A stretch of 57,203 bases of DNA from Rhodospirillaceae bacterium (GCA_022843945.1 JALHMR010000032.1:1-57203); one strand, 5' to 3'; shown: positions 7,385-16,469, numbered from the stretch's first letter. Notes: generated from the letters alone by a model not told the origin. Program-made: numbers and translations.

Positions 7385-8652
7385 ACGACGCCGTTGATAC
7401 TACTACCGCCCTCAAAGCTAAGCTCTACGGCACGCGTGGTTCGCCCGAGGCCTACGCGATCCGTGATTTTCTGCACCGCTGCGACATTTTCTTCGAGTGG
7501 GTCGAGCTCACCAGTGATGCTCAGGCACGAAGCGAAGCCGGCACCAGCGGTCTCCATGACCCACGGCTTCCGATCTGCCAGTTCTCGGACGGTACACGGC
7601 TGGAACACCCGACGGTTCGTCAGATCGCGGAAAAGCTGGGCTGGCTCCGTACGCCATCACGGACAGAATACGACCTCGCCATCTACGGCGGCGGCCCAGC
7701 CGGACTCAGCGCGGCGGTTTACGGCGCATCCGAAGGCCTCCGGACAGTCCTGGTCGAGCGCTTTGCCCTCGGCGGTCAGGCGAGTACAAGCCCCCGGATC
7801 GAGAATTATCTCGGCTTTCCACGGGGCATCAGTGGCGGGGAACTGGCTGAACGGGCGCGCGAGCAGGCGGATCGCTTCGGCACTGAAATCCTGTTGCTGC
7901 GCACCGGCGTGCGCGGTGAATTTACCCCCGGGCGCGGCGTCGGCCATCTGGATGACGGGACAAGGCTTGTCGCGCGCGCGTCGGTGTGCGCGACAGGTGT
8001 GAGTTACCGGCGGCTTGGCCTGCCGGATGAGGAGCGCTTCCTCGGAGCGGGCGTCTATTACGGCGCCGGAGCCAGCGAGGCTGAGCTCTGCGGGAAAGCG
8101 GGGGTTTTTGTCGTTGGCGGGGGAAACTCGGCTGTTCAGGCAGCGCTCCACCTAGCCAAGTACGCGGCGAGCGTAACGATTGTGATTCGCGGCGCATCGC
8201 TCAAAGAATCATCATCGGAGTATCTGATCGCCCGTGTTTCCCGGACCCCAAACGTCAAGGTCATGCCTTGCAGCGAAGTGGTAGCCCTTGATGGCGGCGA
8301 GTTGCTTCACACCATCACACTGCGCGACAACCAGACAGGCAAAGAGTGGGTTGAAGAAACGAACTGGCTCTTTCTTTGCCTGGGCGGCGTGCCGCACACG
8401 GACTGGGCGAGCGAAGTCGGTATTGTCCGGGACGCGGGTGGCTATCTGGTCACTGGTCCGGATTTGATTGCTGATCGCGATCGACCACCCGGCTGGACGC
8501 TTAACCGGCAACCTTACTATCTCGAGACCAACATCCCCGGCGTTTTTGCCGCCGGCGACGTCCGCCACGGTGCCATCAAGCGCGTCGCCTCGGCTGTTGG
8601 CGAGGGAGCGATGGCCATCGCTCTGGTTCACCGCTACCTGAATGGCGGCTAA
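7381..8652 (+). CDS. Thioredoxin-reductase-like FAD/NAD(P)-binding protein lacking the CxxC
   Basis: 423 aa. Residues 1-95 form a glutaredoxin-like N-terminal extension ('AKLYGTRGSPEAYAIRDFL'), without a CxxC. FAD-binding follows with 'YDLAIYGGGPAGLSAAVY', then 'GGQASTSPRIENYLGFP', NADPH-binding 'VFVVGGGNSAVQAALHLA' and the closing FAD motif 'PGVFAAGDVRHGAIKRV'. Where thioredoxin reductase has its redox pair (CATC), this protein reads 'GVYYGAGASEAELC'. It cannot therefore reduce thioredoxin by the usual disulfide relay. The family includes fusions of a sensory domain to this flavoprotein core. Start at ATG 7381 with AGAGGCGG upstream. The neighbourhood (broken grpE) hints at an old stress-response island. 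The substrate is unknown. Confidence 0.85.
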   Translation: MNDAVDTTTALKAKLYGTRGSPEAYAIRDFLHRCDIFFEWVELTSDAQARSEAGTSGLHDPRLPICQFSDGTRLEHPTVRQIAEKLGWLRTPSRTEYDLAIYGGGPAGLSAAVYGASEGLRTVLVERFALGGQASTSPRIENYLGFPRGISGGELAERAREQADRFGTEILLLRTGVRGEFTPGRGVGHLDDGTRLVARASVCATGVSYRRLGLPDEERFLGAGVYYGAGASEAELCGKAGVFVVGGGNSAVQAALHLAKYAASVTIVIRGASLKESSSEYLIARVSRTPNVKVMPCSEVVALDGGELLHTITLRDNQTGKEWVEETNWLFLCLGGVPHTDWASEVGIVRDAGGYLVTGPDLIADRDRPPGWTLNRQPYYLETNIPGVFAAGDVRHGAIKRVASAVGEGAMAIALVHRYLNGG

Positions 8653-8690
8653 GAGCCCGCTGACGCCTGACATTCTTGGGCTGCGATGAC

Positions 8691-8714
8691 GTCCGCTTTG
8701 GGTCAGAAGCAGAC
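8691..8714. repeat. Interspersed palindrome, GGGTCA type
   Basis: GTCCGCTTTGGGTCAGAAGC then AGAC, located 38 bases after the flavoprotein stop codon and before the convergent 3' end of pgaD. Confidence 0.8.
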
Positions 8715-8837
8715 GATTACACACTCGAGACTGAGGACGACCGGCCCGTACTGTCTATTGGCAGGCGAATAGGAGAGCGTAAGGGGCTACGGTTCTTCTC
8801 AACTCGCTGCGTCGGCGCTGCAGCTCTCGACTGCATG

Positions 8838-9365
8838 CTACATCGCCTGCTCCTTCCAGGCATCGGCGACGGGAGGGCCCTGTTGGCCGGTCGGCTGGAG
8901 CTTCCCCGGGTCTTTCGGTATGACCATGGTCAGAGTCCCGTCCGCGTCGTGCTGCATGATGAGAATACGGGACTCCTGCCAAGTGGCAATGACCTCGGCG
9001 GGGATTCCGTAGAGGTCGCTGAGATCTGCTGCGCTCACCGGTTCGCCGATGCGATGCCGATCATGGCCGCGGAAACGGATCTGGTTGTAGAGCGCCCAGG
9101 CGATCAGGGCGGCGCCATTGGCCACGATAACGATGCCATAATTTTCCATCGTGTCGAGGAAGCGGCTGATTGTCGGCAGTTCCGGTCGTTCCGCTCCGGC
9201 AAACGCCCACTGCAGCGAGTCCTCCGCGAGGTAATACAGATCAATGAGCGCTTCGCGAATGAAATATAGATAGAGGAGCCACATGAGCAGCGACAGCACC
9301 CAGTCGAGGCGGCGCGCCCAGGGCGGCCGCTTGCTCGCCTTGTCGATGATCAGCGACGAACTGAT
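8838..9365 (-). CDS. pgaD: PgaD, poly-GlcNAc synthase accessory subunit
   Basis: About 175 aa. It begins '(I)SSSLIIDKASKRPPWAR', typical of PgaD N-termini, followed by two membrane segments ('LDWVLSLLMWLLYLYF' and 'GIVIVANGAALIAWALYN') and the 'NQIRFRG' motif, then a C-terminal cytoplasmic extension longer than in E. coli (137 aa). In E. coli PgaD forms the inner-membrane synthase with PgaC and contributes to c-di-GMP control. It overlaps the end of pgaC. The frame has no ATG, GTG or TTG near the expected start; ATC at 9365 is 7 bases after GGGGAG and is taken as the start. The open frame to 9731 is antisense-like inside pgaC and rejected. Last gene of the operon. Confidence 0.82.
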   Translation of the reverse strand: MSSSLIIDKASKRPPWARRLDWVLSLLMWLLYLYFIREALIDLYYLAEDSLQWAFAGAERPELPTISRFLDTMENYGIVIVANGAALIAWALYNQIRFRGHDRHRIGEPVSAADLSDLYGIPAEVIATWQESRILIMQHDADGTLTMVIPKDPGKLQPTGQQGPPVADAWKEQAM

Positions 9366-10663
9366 GACGTCACTCCCCGGTCCGGGCTGATCCAGACTGC
9401 GCGCTTGCCGCGCAAGCGCAGCAGCGCTTTCGGAAAGCCGGCCAGCGACGTGGCCAGGGTCAGGATCCAGAAGAAGAACGGGTACCAGATGACCCAAAAG
9501 ATCAATCGGTAAAGCTTCGGCTCGTAGCGCGATTCGATGAACAGCGCGACCGCGAACTGGAGCAGGCAGGTCGTCGCCAGGAGCAGGCCCCAGAAGGCGG
9601 GTGGCTGGATGCTTTGAACGTTCATGCCTGCCGGCATCGTTATGAAATTGCCGACCATCCAGAGGATGAAGGTCATGATGAGCGCACCCGCCCAGGCCAG
9701 GCTCAGGCAGTATTCGAGCAGCACGCCCCACATGCGGCGTCGATTCCAGGCGAACATGTGGGGTATCTGCTTGAGGAAGACCTCAGCCCCCCCTTGCGCC
9801 CAGCGCAGCCGCTGTTTCCAAAGGCCCGCGAAGGTTTCCGGCATCAGAATCCAGCACAACGCGTCAGGCTCGTATTGGATGCTCCAGTGATCAGCCTGCA
9901 GCATCCAACTGATGTCGATGTCCTCGGTAATCATGTCGAGGCTCCAGTACCCGCAGTGATGCAGGGCCGAACGCCGGAAGCCGGCAATCACGCCGGACAC
10001 GGTGTTGATCGTGCCGTAGATACGCTGTGCTCGCTTGATCAGGCCGATGATCGACGAGAACTCGCCAACCTGGACCTTGCCGAGCAGAGTGGAGCGCGTG
10101 CGGATGCGAGGATTGCCGGTTACCGCTCCGACCCGTGGCGTGTTGATAAACAGGCGAACGATATAGGCCGTGGCGTTGGGATCGAGGACCGCGTCACCAT
10201 CAATACAGACGAGATATTCTCCGCGTGCCACCAAGGCTCCCATGCGCAAGGCCATGGCCTTGCCCTGGTTCTTGGCGAAATGGACGACGCGCAGCGCCGG
10301 ATAGGCAAGCGTCAACCGGTCGAGGACCGCACCCGTCGTATCGCTGGAGCCGTCGTCGATCGCAATGACCTCGAAATTGGGATAGTTCTGCCCGATGGCC
10401 GCCGCGATGGTCTCTGCGGCGTTGACCGTCTCGTTGAAGCAGGGGATGAGAATCGAAACCAGAGGCGGGTTGTCGATGACGGGCGGATCGAGCGAGCGCA
10501 CCCCATGCCGCTCCCAATGGAAGTAGTAATAGACCCCGCCGACCATCCACAGGAACGACATGAAAAGTGGATAGAGAAAGACGAACTCGAGAAGAATCCC
10601 GCCGGCGCTGACGATAACGATCAGCGCGAGGATCACCAGCGGTCCGAGGAGAGCGCCTTTCAT
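9350..10663 (-). CDS. pgaC: PgaC, poly-beta-1,6-N-acetylglucosamine synthase (GT2)
   Basis: 437 aa, start ATG 10663 overlapping the pgaB stop (ATGA). It polymerises UDP-GlcNAc at the inner membrane. Two N-terminal membrane segments precede the family-2 glycosyltransferase core. Its motifs are 'IDDGSSDTT', the DxD motif in 'CIDGDAVLDP', 'ITEDIDIS' and the processivity motif 'QRLRWAQGG'. Further membrane segments follow (LAWAGALIMTFILWMVG; FWVIWYPFFFWILTLA). Length matches E. coli PgaC (441). It overlaps pgaD by about 16 bases, so translation of the two is probably coupled. Confidence 0.95.
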   Translation of the reverse strand: MKGALLGPLVILALIVIVSAGGILLEFVFLYPLFMSFLWMVGGVYYYFHWERHGVRSLDPPVIDNPPLVSILIPCFNETVNAAETIAAAIGQNYPNFEVIAIDDGSSDTTGAVLDRLTLAYPALRVVHFAKNQGKAMALRMGALVARGEYLVCIDGDAVLDPNATAYIVRLFINTPRVGAVTGNPRIRTRSTLLGKVQVGEFSSIIGLIKRAQRIYGTINTVSGVIAGFRRSALHHCGYWSLDMITEDIDISWMLQADHWSIQYEPDALCWILMPETFAGLWKQRLRWAQGGAEVFLKQIPHMFAWNRRRMWGVLLEYCLSLAWAGALIMTFILWMVGNFITMPAGMNVQSIQPPAFWGLLLATTCLLQFAVALFIESRYEPKLYRLIFWVIWYPFFFWILTLATSLAGFPKALLRLRGKRAVWISPDRGVTSSVRR

Positions 10664-12675
10664 CGGAGAAACGGATAGGCTTGGAGCGAGAAATCCCGGT
10701 GCAGCCGGCGCTCGTCGGGGTGGCCGGTGACGAAGTCGTCCGGATAATAACCGAAATTCAGCGCGCCAAGTCGGGAGAGAAGCCGCATCTGTCGCGCCAA
10801 TGTTTCGGTAGGGACCTTGATGTGTTTGTCTCTCGGTCCCGTTCCCCAGTCGACCGCCTGCAGCTCGAAGATCGTCCGCTTGAGCCCGTGCGGCCGGGCG
10901 GCGACGATCGCCACCAGGCGGCGCAGCCAGGCCTCGGCCTCCTTCGCCGGGACCTTCTCCATCGAGGGCATCGCCATGATGGCGGTGTAGTCGTACGTCT
11001 CGAGGAAGCGGTCGAAGTCCTGCGCGAACCATTCCTCGCTGCGGGGATCGAGCACCGGAAGGGCGTAGATATTGCGCGCCGTCGCCAGCGGTGTGCGGTA
11101 CTGCCGGGTCCGGGCCGCGAGCTCCGTGGTGAAATCGAGCAGCGTGTCCGTCTTGAGGCGCGTCCAGCGCCGCATCATTTCCGGGTCGGTGCGGATAGCA
11201 CCAATCGAACCCGGCAACCCGGCCCGGGCATAGGCAGCCAGAGCCGCAGGGCTCGCGTCCTCGAAATCGGAGAGCAAAGCGTCATCGTGGAACAGCAACC
11301 CTTCGAAGGGTGTGTAGCGTGCGAGATCCTCGTACAGCATGAGGATTTTCCGGCGGGCCTCGGGATCGAAGGGCGAGAGGCGGCGATAGGTTCTGGCATC
11401 GGGCTCGGCGGAGCCGGTCTGCGCGTTCCAGGCGAGGACCGCGACCGCGGCGTCGCCGAAGTCGAAAGCCAGGACGGGCATCCAGGCGAAGACCTTGACG
11501 CGCGCACGGGTCCGCAACTGCCAGGACACCCGGTCGAACAGATCGGCCCGCATCGGCAGCAGGCGATTGGCAAAATACACCTCGCGCACCAGCCCATCCC
11601 CGGTGGGATCGGCAAACGCCTGCAGGAAGACGGTGCTGATCTGCATGTCATGGATGCGCTGGACCAGGCGGCCCACATTGCGCTCCTGCTGCGCCGGGTC
11701 AGGGTCGTAGACGTAATCGAGATCGACATGCACGACCCGTACCGGCGAAGCCTCGCCGAAGCTGCGCAGCGCGCTCACAAACTTACCGAGACCGGGATCC
11801 GGGCTGACCAGGTGACGGGGCACGGCGCTTAGGCGGTCGACCGTGGCCGCGCCATCGACGAGCGTGAACGTAATCGGCATGCCATTGGCAGCGGCTATGG
11901 AGATCGCCTTCTCACTGTGCTCCCCGTAGGGCCAGACCATGACCCGCGGGCGCTTGCCGGTCTGGCTCTCGATCTTCAAGGCCATTCGCGCGCTGTCGGC
12001 GTGAAGCCGCCGACGCTCTTCAGCGTCGCTTTCGGAACCGCCGGTCAGCGGATCGAAGCGTCGCGTCGTCACGTCAGGCTGGGAATTACCCTGGGGATTC
12101 GCGAGGGAGCCGTGATGAGAATCGTAGGAATGGGAGGCAATCTCCACCAAGCCGGAAGCGGCAATCTCCCGGACTTGGTCCCAGGTGAGGAACACATCGC
12201 GGCTTACGGTTTTGTCGCCGAACTGAACGGCCTCGAGTGGCGCGGGGGCGCCCCTCTTGTCGCTGGAATAGGGGACGGCTGTGTCAGGGCCGCCCTCCAT
12301 CCAGGCGCCGACCAATGCCAGCACGGCGGGAAAGCGGAAGGCCTGGAGTATCGGCAGAACGCGTGTGTAGAAGCTCGCATAGCCGTCATCGAACGTGAGC
12401 AACACCGCCCTGTCGGGCAGGGGCTTGCCGCCGTCGCGCGCGGCGAGCAGATCGTCGATCGTAACCGGTAAATAGCCGTTGCCTTGAAGCCAGCTGAGCT
12501 GAGCCACCAGTTTCTCGGTGGTGAGGCCAACGAACGACTGGTCTGGATTGCTGTCTTCGACATTGTGATAGGAGAGGGCGATAAAGCCGGACAGGGGCGT
12601 GTTTGCCGCCGAGGCGGCCATGGCCGTTATGGCGAGCGTCAGGGCGATAGCGAAGGCGAGGTAAAAACGGGTCAT
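10660..12675 (-). CDS. pgaB: PgaB, poly-GlcNAc N-deacetylase with C-terminal glycoside hydrolase domain
   Basis: 671 aa, the same size as E. coli PgaB. A signal peptide is visible (MTRFYLAFAIALTLAITAMA..ASAAN) without a lipobox, so it is probably soluble or membrane-associated rather than a lipoprotein as in E. coli. The NodB-type deacetylase domain (~30-280) has 'LTFDDGYASF' and the metal-binding 'SHSYDSHHGS'. The C-terminal domain (~310-660) begins 'VVHVDLDYVYDPDPAQQ', the hydrolase region that binds and cleaves deacetylated polymer. It partially de-N-acetylates PNAG in the periplasm before export through PgaA. It starts 2 bases after the pgaA stop codon and overlaps pgaC. Confidence 0.95.
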   Translation of the reverse strand: MTRFYLAFAIALTLAITAMAASAANTPLSGFIALSYHNVEDSNPDQSFVGLTTEKLVAQLSWLQGNGYLPVTIDDLLAARDGGKPLPDRAVLLTFDDGYASFYTRVLPILQAFRFPAVLALVGAWMEGGPDTAVPYSSDKRGAPAPLEAVQFGDKTVSRDVFLTWDQVREIAASGLVEIASHSYDSHHGSLANPQGNSQPDVTTRRFDPLTGGSESDAEERRRLHADSARMALKIESQTGKRPRVMVWPYGEHSEKAISIAAANGMPITFTLVDGAATVDRLSAVPRHLVSPDPGLGKFVSALRSFGEASPVRVVHVDLDYVYDPDPAQQERNVGRLVQRIHDMQISTVFLQAFADPTGDGLVREVYFANRLLPMRADLFDRVSWQLRTRARVKVFAWMPVLAFDFGDAAVAVLAWNAQTGSAEPDARTYRRLSPFDPEARRKILMLYEDLARYTPFEGLLFHDDALLSDFEDASPAALAAYARAGLPGSIGAIRTDPEMMRRWTRLKTDTLLDFTTELAARTRQYRTPLATARNIYALPVLDPRSEEWFAQDFDRFLETYDYTAIMAMPSMEKVPAKEAEAWLRRLVAIVAARPHGLKRTIFELQAVDWGTGPRDKHIKVPTETLARQMRLLSRLGALNFGYYPDDFVTGHPDERRLHRDFSLQAYPFLR

Positions 12676-12677
12676 CG

Positions 12678-15197
12678 CTAGAACCTCAGTCGCGTGTTGA
12701 AAAGCACCGCGACGGTGTTTTCGTAGTCGCCGTCATAGGGGCGGCGGCTGAAACGCACGCCCAGCCCGGCTTCAATCACATCGTTGGCGCGCACTCGGTG
12801 TTCGTAAAAAGCGCTGCCAAGACCGCCCAGGCCGAATCCCTGTTCCCAATAGACGCCAGGGGTGACGACAAGGTGGTGATCGTAGCTCAGTTCATAGCGG
12901 CGATAGAGTGCATGAGTGGTTGAGAAACCGTAGGTGGCGACCGCGTCTTGACGTGGATTGAAGTACGGCCGGTTAGCGTCGGCACTGTTGCGGGATGTGC
13001 CGAGGCCCAGGATGCCGTCGAGTGTCAGGCCCGGCCGCGTCGTCAAGCGCTCGGTGTACTGCCCGGCAGCACCGATGCGCAAATTGCCGTCCGAGAAATC
13101 CATCGCTTCGGCAGCGAGCCGAAACTCCCGCGATTCGCTTTTGCGATAACCGACAACGGTCGAGGCGGAGTTGGCCGTGATGCCATGGCGCAGCGCCCGC
13201 AACGGCGTGTCGCGCGAAAAGAGCTCGGCCGCCCCACCGAATTGCCAGTAATCGTTAACCGACCAGCTCCCCAGGAACCGCGCCCCGCCGCGCCCGCTAT
13301 CGATGTCGCTTCGCAGCGTGTCGCCTGAATCAGAGCCCAATGCGGTGAGTGTCCCTTCGAGGCTCGCGACGAGGTCAGGGCCGCGATACTCGGTGCCGAA
13401 AGCCGACCGCCGCGCCGTGATCGTGCCTTCACCGACCGACAGCTTCTGATGGGCGATATGTTCGGCGCCGAAGACGCGCCAGTTGTAAGCGAACGGCGAC
13501 GAGTAGAGCTGGGCGCCTAGAGCGAGGCCGCCACCGCCCTGGGCATTGGTCGCCGAGGCAAACGCCTGTTCCGCGTTCAGACGGAACTCGGCCATGTTAT
13601 GCACCTGCCAGAGCCGGTCGAGGCGTTGCACTTCCAGATTTTCAGGAAAGCGGCGCTTCAGATCCGCCAGCTGCGCTTCGGCCTCCCGATAATTGCGCAA
13701 CTGAAGGTTATTGCGCGCCTGGCCGACCTCCGTCGCCACGTTCCGGCGCTGAAGGGCACGGCTGATCTCGTATTCTTCGGCGGCAAGGCGCGGCCAGCCG
13801 CGCGCCGCGTAGATGGTGGCAAGTGCTGTCCTATGGCGGGTGTTGTTGGGGGCACTCTCGGCCATCGCCGCCAGGCGCCGGTGCGCCTCGGCAAGTTCAT
13901 CGCCGTAAAAGCGGGCGTTGGCGGCCGCCAGCTCGGCGAGGGCGCGATCCGGGTTTTCAAGCGGGTCGTTCAAGCCAGGGAGAGAGCGCCAGATGGGCTG
14001 GTCCGCCACCGCCGCATCGACTTGGCGGTAGGCCGCCTGCAGATCGTCGAGTTCGACATACGCATAAAATAGGCCGAGCCTTGTCTCTGGATTGTGCGGA
14101 TCGATTGCCAGGGCACGTAGATAAAGATCGCGCGCCGTCTCCGGCTGACGCAGATAGAGATGCGCATCGGCGGCGGCGATCAGGGCATGAGCAGGAAGAG
14201 CCACGCCCTGACGCTGAAGATCCTGGTACTCGGCAACGACATCCGTCATACGCACCCGGTCGCGCAGCGCGACCATGCGGTCGAACCGTGCCCGCATGGC
14301 ATCGCTCCGGGACTCCTCCCCCTCCCGCGACCACCGCGCGATCAGCGTGTCGAGCGCCGCGATTGCACGATCGCTGGCGGCGAAGCGCCGCTCCTCGCTG
14401 GGGGGCTCTAATACGCCCCAGCGCACCAAGGCGGCAGCCCCGTCGCGATCGATTCGACGCAACTCTGCGGCTGTCAGGAGCCCCGGGTGCTCGTCGGCCA
14501 GCCGGCGGGCAACCTGCGGTGCGCCCATGTCGTTGATTGCCAGGATGCGGTCGCGTCGGGCCTCGCGGTGGGCGGGATCGAGCTTCAGGGCCCGGTCGAT
14601 ATAGCGCAGGGCCTCGACCGGCTTCTTTTGCGCCGAGACGGCATAGCCGGCCGCCAGCAGAACCTCCAGCCGTTCGCCGCGCGCCCTTAAATCGGTGTCC
14701 GCCAGCGTAAGAGCAGGCGTGACCTGGCCCAGATCAGCGAGGCTGCGGATCGCGCCGGCGACAAGACGCGCATTCTCGGGAGAGCGGGACAGACCCTCGC
14801 GGTAGAGAGCGAGCGCATCGCCCGCCCTCCTTAGATGGCGATAGGCCAGGCCGGCCGCCTCAGTCACATAGTCGGGATGCGGGCCGGGGGCGAGCGTGAA
14901 GACATCGACCGCGTCGCTGTCGCGTGCTGCCCAGACTAGGACAACGACGAGATCACGCGCGATCTCGATATCGCCTGGATGTTCGCGACGAAGGCGCTCT
15001 AGAATCGCCAGTGCTGCTGTCGTATCGCCCTGGCGCGCCAGCCGCACAGCGCTCTCGTGCTCGGCAGCCCAGGGACGCGCAGCATTGGTTTCATCAGCAA
15101 GGGCGGTCGCGATCCCGTATGGCCAGCCTGTCACCGGCTGTATCGCCAGGACAGGGCTGGTGATCAGAAAAATCATGAGCGCGCGACGCAACACCAT
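12678..15197 (-). CDS. pgaA: PgaA, outer-membrane poly-GlcNAc export porin
   Basis: 839 aa (E. coli 807). An N-terminal signal segment (about 1-34) precedes a long TPR superhelix (about 45-510; repeats such as 'ALAILERLRREHPGDIE' and 'LYLRALAIDPHNPETRLG'). The C-terminal beta-barrel starts near 'AEFRLNAEQAFA' and ends in the terminal Phe of 'FNTRLRF', as expected for BAM substrates. The ATG at 15197 has no strong Shine-Dalgarno sequence and lies 15 bases after a small membrane ORF, suggesting translational coupling; 'MIFLITSPVLA' at residue 8 is an alternative start. It exports partly deacetylated PNAG. Confidence 0.93.
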   Translation of the reverse strand: MVLRRALMIFLITSPVLAIQPVTGWPYGIATALADETNAARPWAAEHESAVRLARQGDTTAALAILERLRREHPGDIEIARDLVVVLVWAARDSDAVDVFTLAPGPHPDYVTEAAGLAYRHLRRAGDALALYREGLSRSPENARLVAGAIRSLADLGQVTPALTLADTDLRARGERLEVLLAAGYAVSAQKKPVEALRYIDRALKLDPAHREARRDRILAINDMGAPQVARRLADEHPGLLTAAELRRIDRDGAAALVRWGVLEPPSEERRFAASDRAIAALDTLIARWSREGEESRSDAMRARFDRMVALRDRVRMTDVVAEYQDLQRQGVALPAHALIAAADAHLYLRQPETARDLYLRALAIDPHNPETRLGLFYAYVELDDLQAAYRQVDAAVADQPIWRSLPGLNDPLENPDRALAELAAANARFYGDELAEAHRRLAAMAESAPNNTRHRTALATIYAARGWPRLAAEEYEISRALQRRNVATEVGQARNNLQLRNYREAEAQLADLKRRFPENLEVQRLDRLWQVHNMAEFRLNAEQAFASATNAQGGGGLALGAQLYSSPFAYNWRVFGAEHIAHQKLSVGEGTITARRSAFGTEYRGPDLVASLEGTLTALGSDSGDTLRSDIDSGRGGARFLGSWSVNDYWQFGGAAELFSRDTPLRALRHGITANSASTVVGYRKSESREFRLAAEAMDFSDGNLRIGAAGQYTERLTTRPGLTLDGILGLGTSRNSADANRPYFNPRQDAVATYGFSTTHALYRRYELSYDHHLVVTPGVYWEQGFGLGGLGSAFYEHRVRANDVIEAGLGVRFSRRPYDGDYENTVAVLFNTRLRF

Positions 15198-15212
15198 CGT
15201 GTCGTTGGCTTG

Positions 15213-15404
15213 CTATCTCAGGCTGACGAGATCGAGGATCGCATTGGACCATTCGACGACGATTGCGTGGTCGACGGCGACGAAGAGCGCGGGCCCTATA
15301 GCCAAAGTGATCAAGCTTGCGGCCAGATACCCCGCCACCTCCCACCGACGACGAGTGCCGGCCCAGAGGCCGGTGATGGCTGGCGGTACTGCTACGATCG
15401 GCAT
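15213..15404 (-). CDS. Small membrane ORF at the head of the pga operon
   Basis: 63 aa from ATG 15404 (TTG at 15461 would add 19 residues). It contains one hydrophobic segment ('GYLAASLITLAIGPALFVAV') preceded by 'GTRRRW', which predicts an inside-positive orientation. It ends 15 bases before pgaA on the same strand, and no promoter-sized gap separates them, so it is probably co-transcribed. No family is recognised. Its position suggests a role in PNAG export or its control, but this is inference only. Upstream support is a moderate ribosome binding site (ACGGAAT). Confidence 0.5.
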   Translation of the reverse strand: MPIVAVPPAITGLWAGTRRRWEVAGYLAASLITLAIGPALFVAVDHAIVVEWSNAILDLVSLR

Positions 15405-15502
15405 GGGTGTATTCCGTTTCGGCTGCGCTGCGCCGTAAGCGCGGCGAAGGTCGTGAGCCAACGCTCCGTCTGGCGAGACTAGGCGTTATTCGTGAGAAGG
15501 TA

Positions 15503-15528
15503 GGGCGCGCTCCCGGCGGAGCGCGCCC
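15503..15528 (-). terminator. Strong GC hairpin between the OmpA-like gene and the pga operon
   Basis: An 11-base-pair perfect stem, GGGCGCGCTCC and GGAGCGCGCCC, with a 4-base loop. It lies 24 bases after the OmpA-like stop. There is no U-tract, so it could be an attenuating or RNA-stabilising structure rather than a full intrinsic terminator. Confidence 0.65.
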
Positions 15529-15551
15529 ACCGCATTGTCGCTTTGTGCGCG

Positions 15552-16469
15552 TTACTTGATGAGGACGGCCACGTTCCGGTTCTGGGGCTCACGCATACCG
15601 TCGGCTGTCACGACCAACGGCTGGGTTTCGCCCTTGGCCACCATGACGATCATGTTCGGGGACACGCCGTTGCGTACCAGGACCGCTTTGACCGCGTCCG
15701 CGCGCCGCTGCGAGAGCCCCATGTTGTAGCCATCGGCTCCGGCGCGATCGGCATTGCCCGTCACCGTGACATTGGCAACACCGCCGCGGCGGACCGCGTC
15801 GCTGACGCCCTTGAGGACGCTCATCCCTTCGGCTGTGACCGTCGCCTGATCGAAATCGAAGAAGGTGATGTAAGCCTGCTGGCGAGCGACCGGCGTGGCT
15901 GCCGGTGCGGCAGCTGGGGCGATGGTGGCGGCCGGCGCGGCCGCGACCGGGCGAGCTTCGAGCTCAGCGACCGCCGTGTAGTAGCCATCCCGGCAGTTCT
16001 GGACCTTGCTCTGTAGCCAGGGCTCGACGGTGGTGGGGTTGGGCGGCGCGCCGACCAACTGCGGGTCGCTGGCCTCGTCGAGCCAGCAATCGAAGGCGGC
16101 CTGGGCGCGGGCGGCGGTGGCCGGCAGGCGGGTGGTGGCACCATCGTTGAAGGCTGTGATCAGGCGGCTACGCGCACTGGTCAGCTCGGGCTCGAGCCGC
16201 ACCGGGACGCTCGCAACCACGATATCGGGCTGAACGATCTCGCCGCGGCCGGCGGCCATCGACTTGCGCGCGAAATGCTCGGAGCCGGTGAAGTCGCGCT
16301 GCCCTTCCCACTGGTTCGCGGCCATGCCGCGATAGTGATTGCTCAGGTTGCGGGTGAACTCACTGCCCGAGGGCTGGGGCGAGGCTTCGGACTTCTGGTA
16401 GTCGGTGGTGCAGGCGCCGAGTAGGAGGGCGCAACTGCTGAGCAACGTGATCGCGAGGGTATTTTTCAT
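15552..16469 (-). CDS. OmpA-family outer-membrane lipoprotein
   Basis: 305 aa. A lipoprotein signal peptide is present with lipobox 'LLGAC' and lipidated Cys at residue 20. The middle region (~30-190) contains an alpha-helical domain with two Cys, and then an Ala/Pro-rich linker. The OmpA peptidoglycan-binding domain covers about 198-305, with 'ITFFDFDQATVT', 'VTGNADRAGADGYN', 'LSQRRADAVKAVL' and the ending 'NRNVAVLIK'. It should tether the outer membrane to peptidoglycan. It is upstream of pga on the same strand, separated by a strong hairpin, so it may supply read-through transcription to pga (inference). Confidence 0.92.
   Translation of the reverse strand: MKNTLAITLLSSCALLLGACTTDYQKSEASPQPSGSEFTRNLSNHYRGMAANQWEGQRDFTGSEHFARKSMAAGRGEIVQPDIVVASVPVRLEPELTSARSRLITAFNDGATTRLPATAARAQAAFDCWLDEASDPQLVGAPPNPTTVEPWLQSKVQNCRDGYYTAVAELEARPVAAAPAATIAPAAAPAATPVARQQAYITFFDFDQATVTAEGMSVLKGVSDAVRRGGVANVTVTGNADRAGADGYNMGLSQRRADAVKAVLVRNGVSPNMIVMVAKGETQPLVVTADGMREPQNRNVAVLIK

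Noticed and set aside
9366-9731. An upstream extension of pgaD from ATG 9731
   Set aside because: It would run out of frame through pgaC with no PgaD-like sequence; the conserved PgaD start is near 9365.
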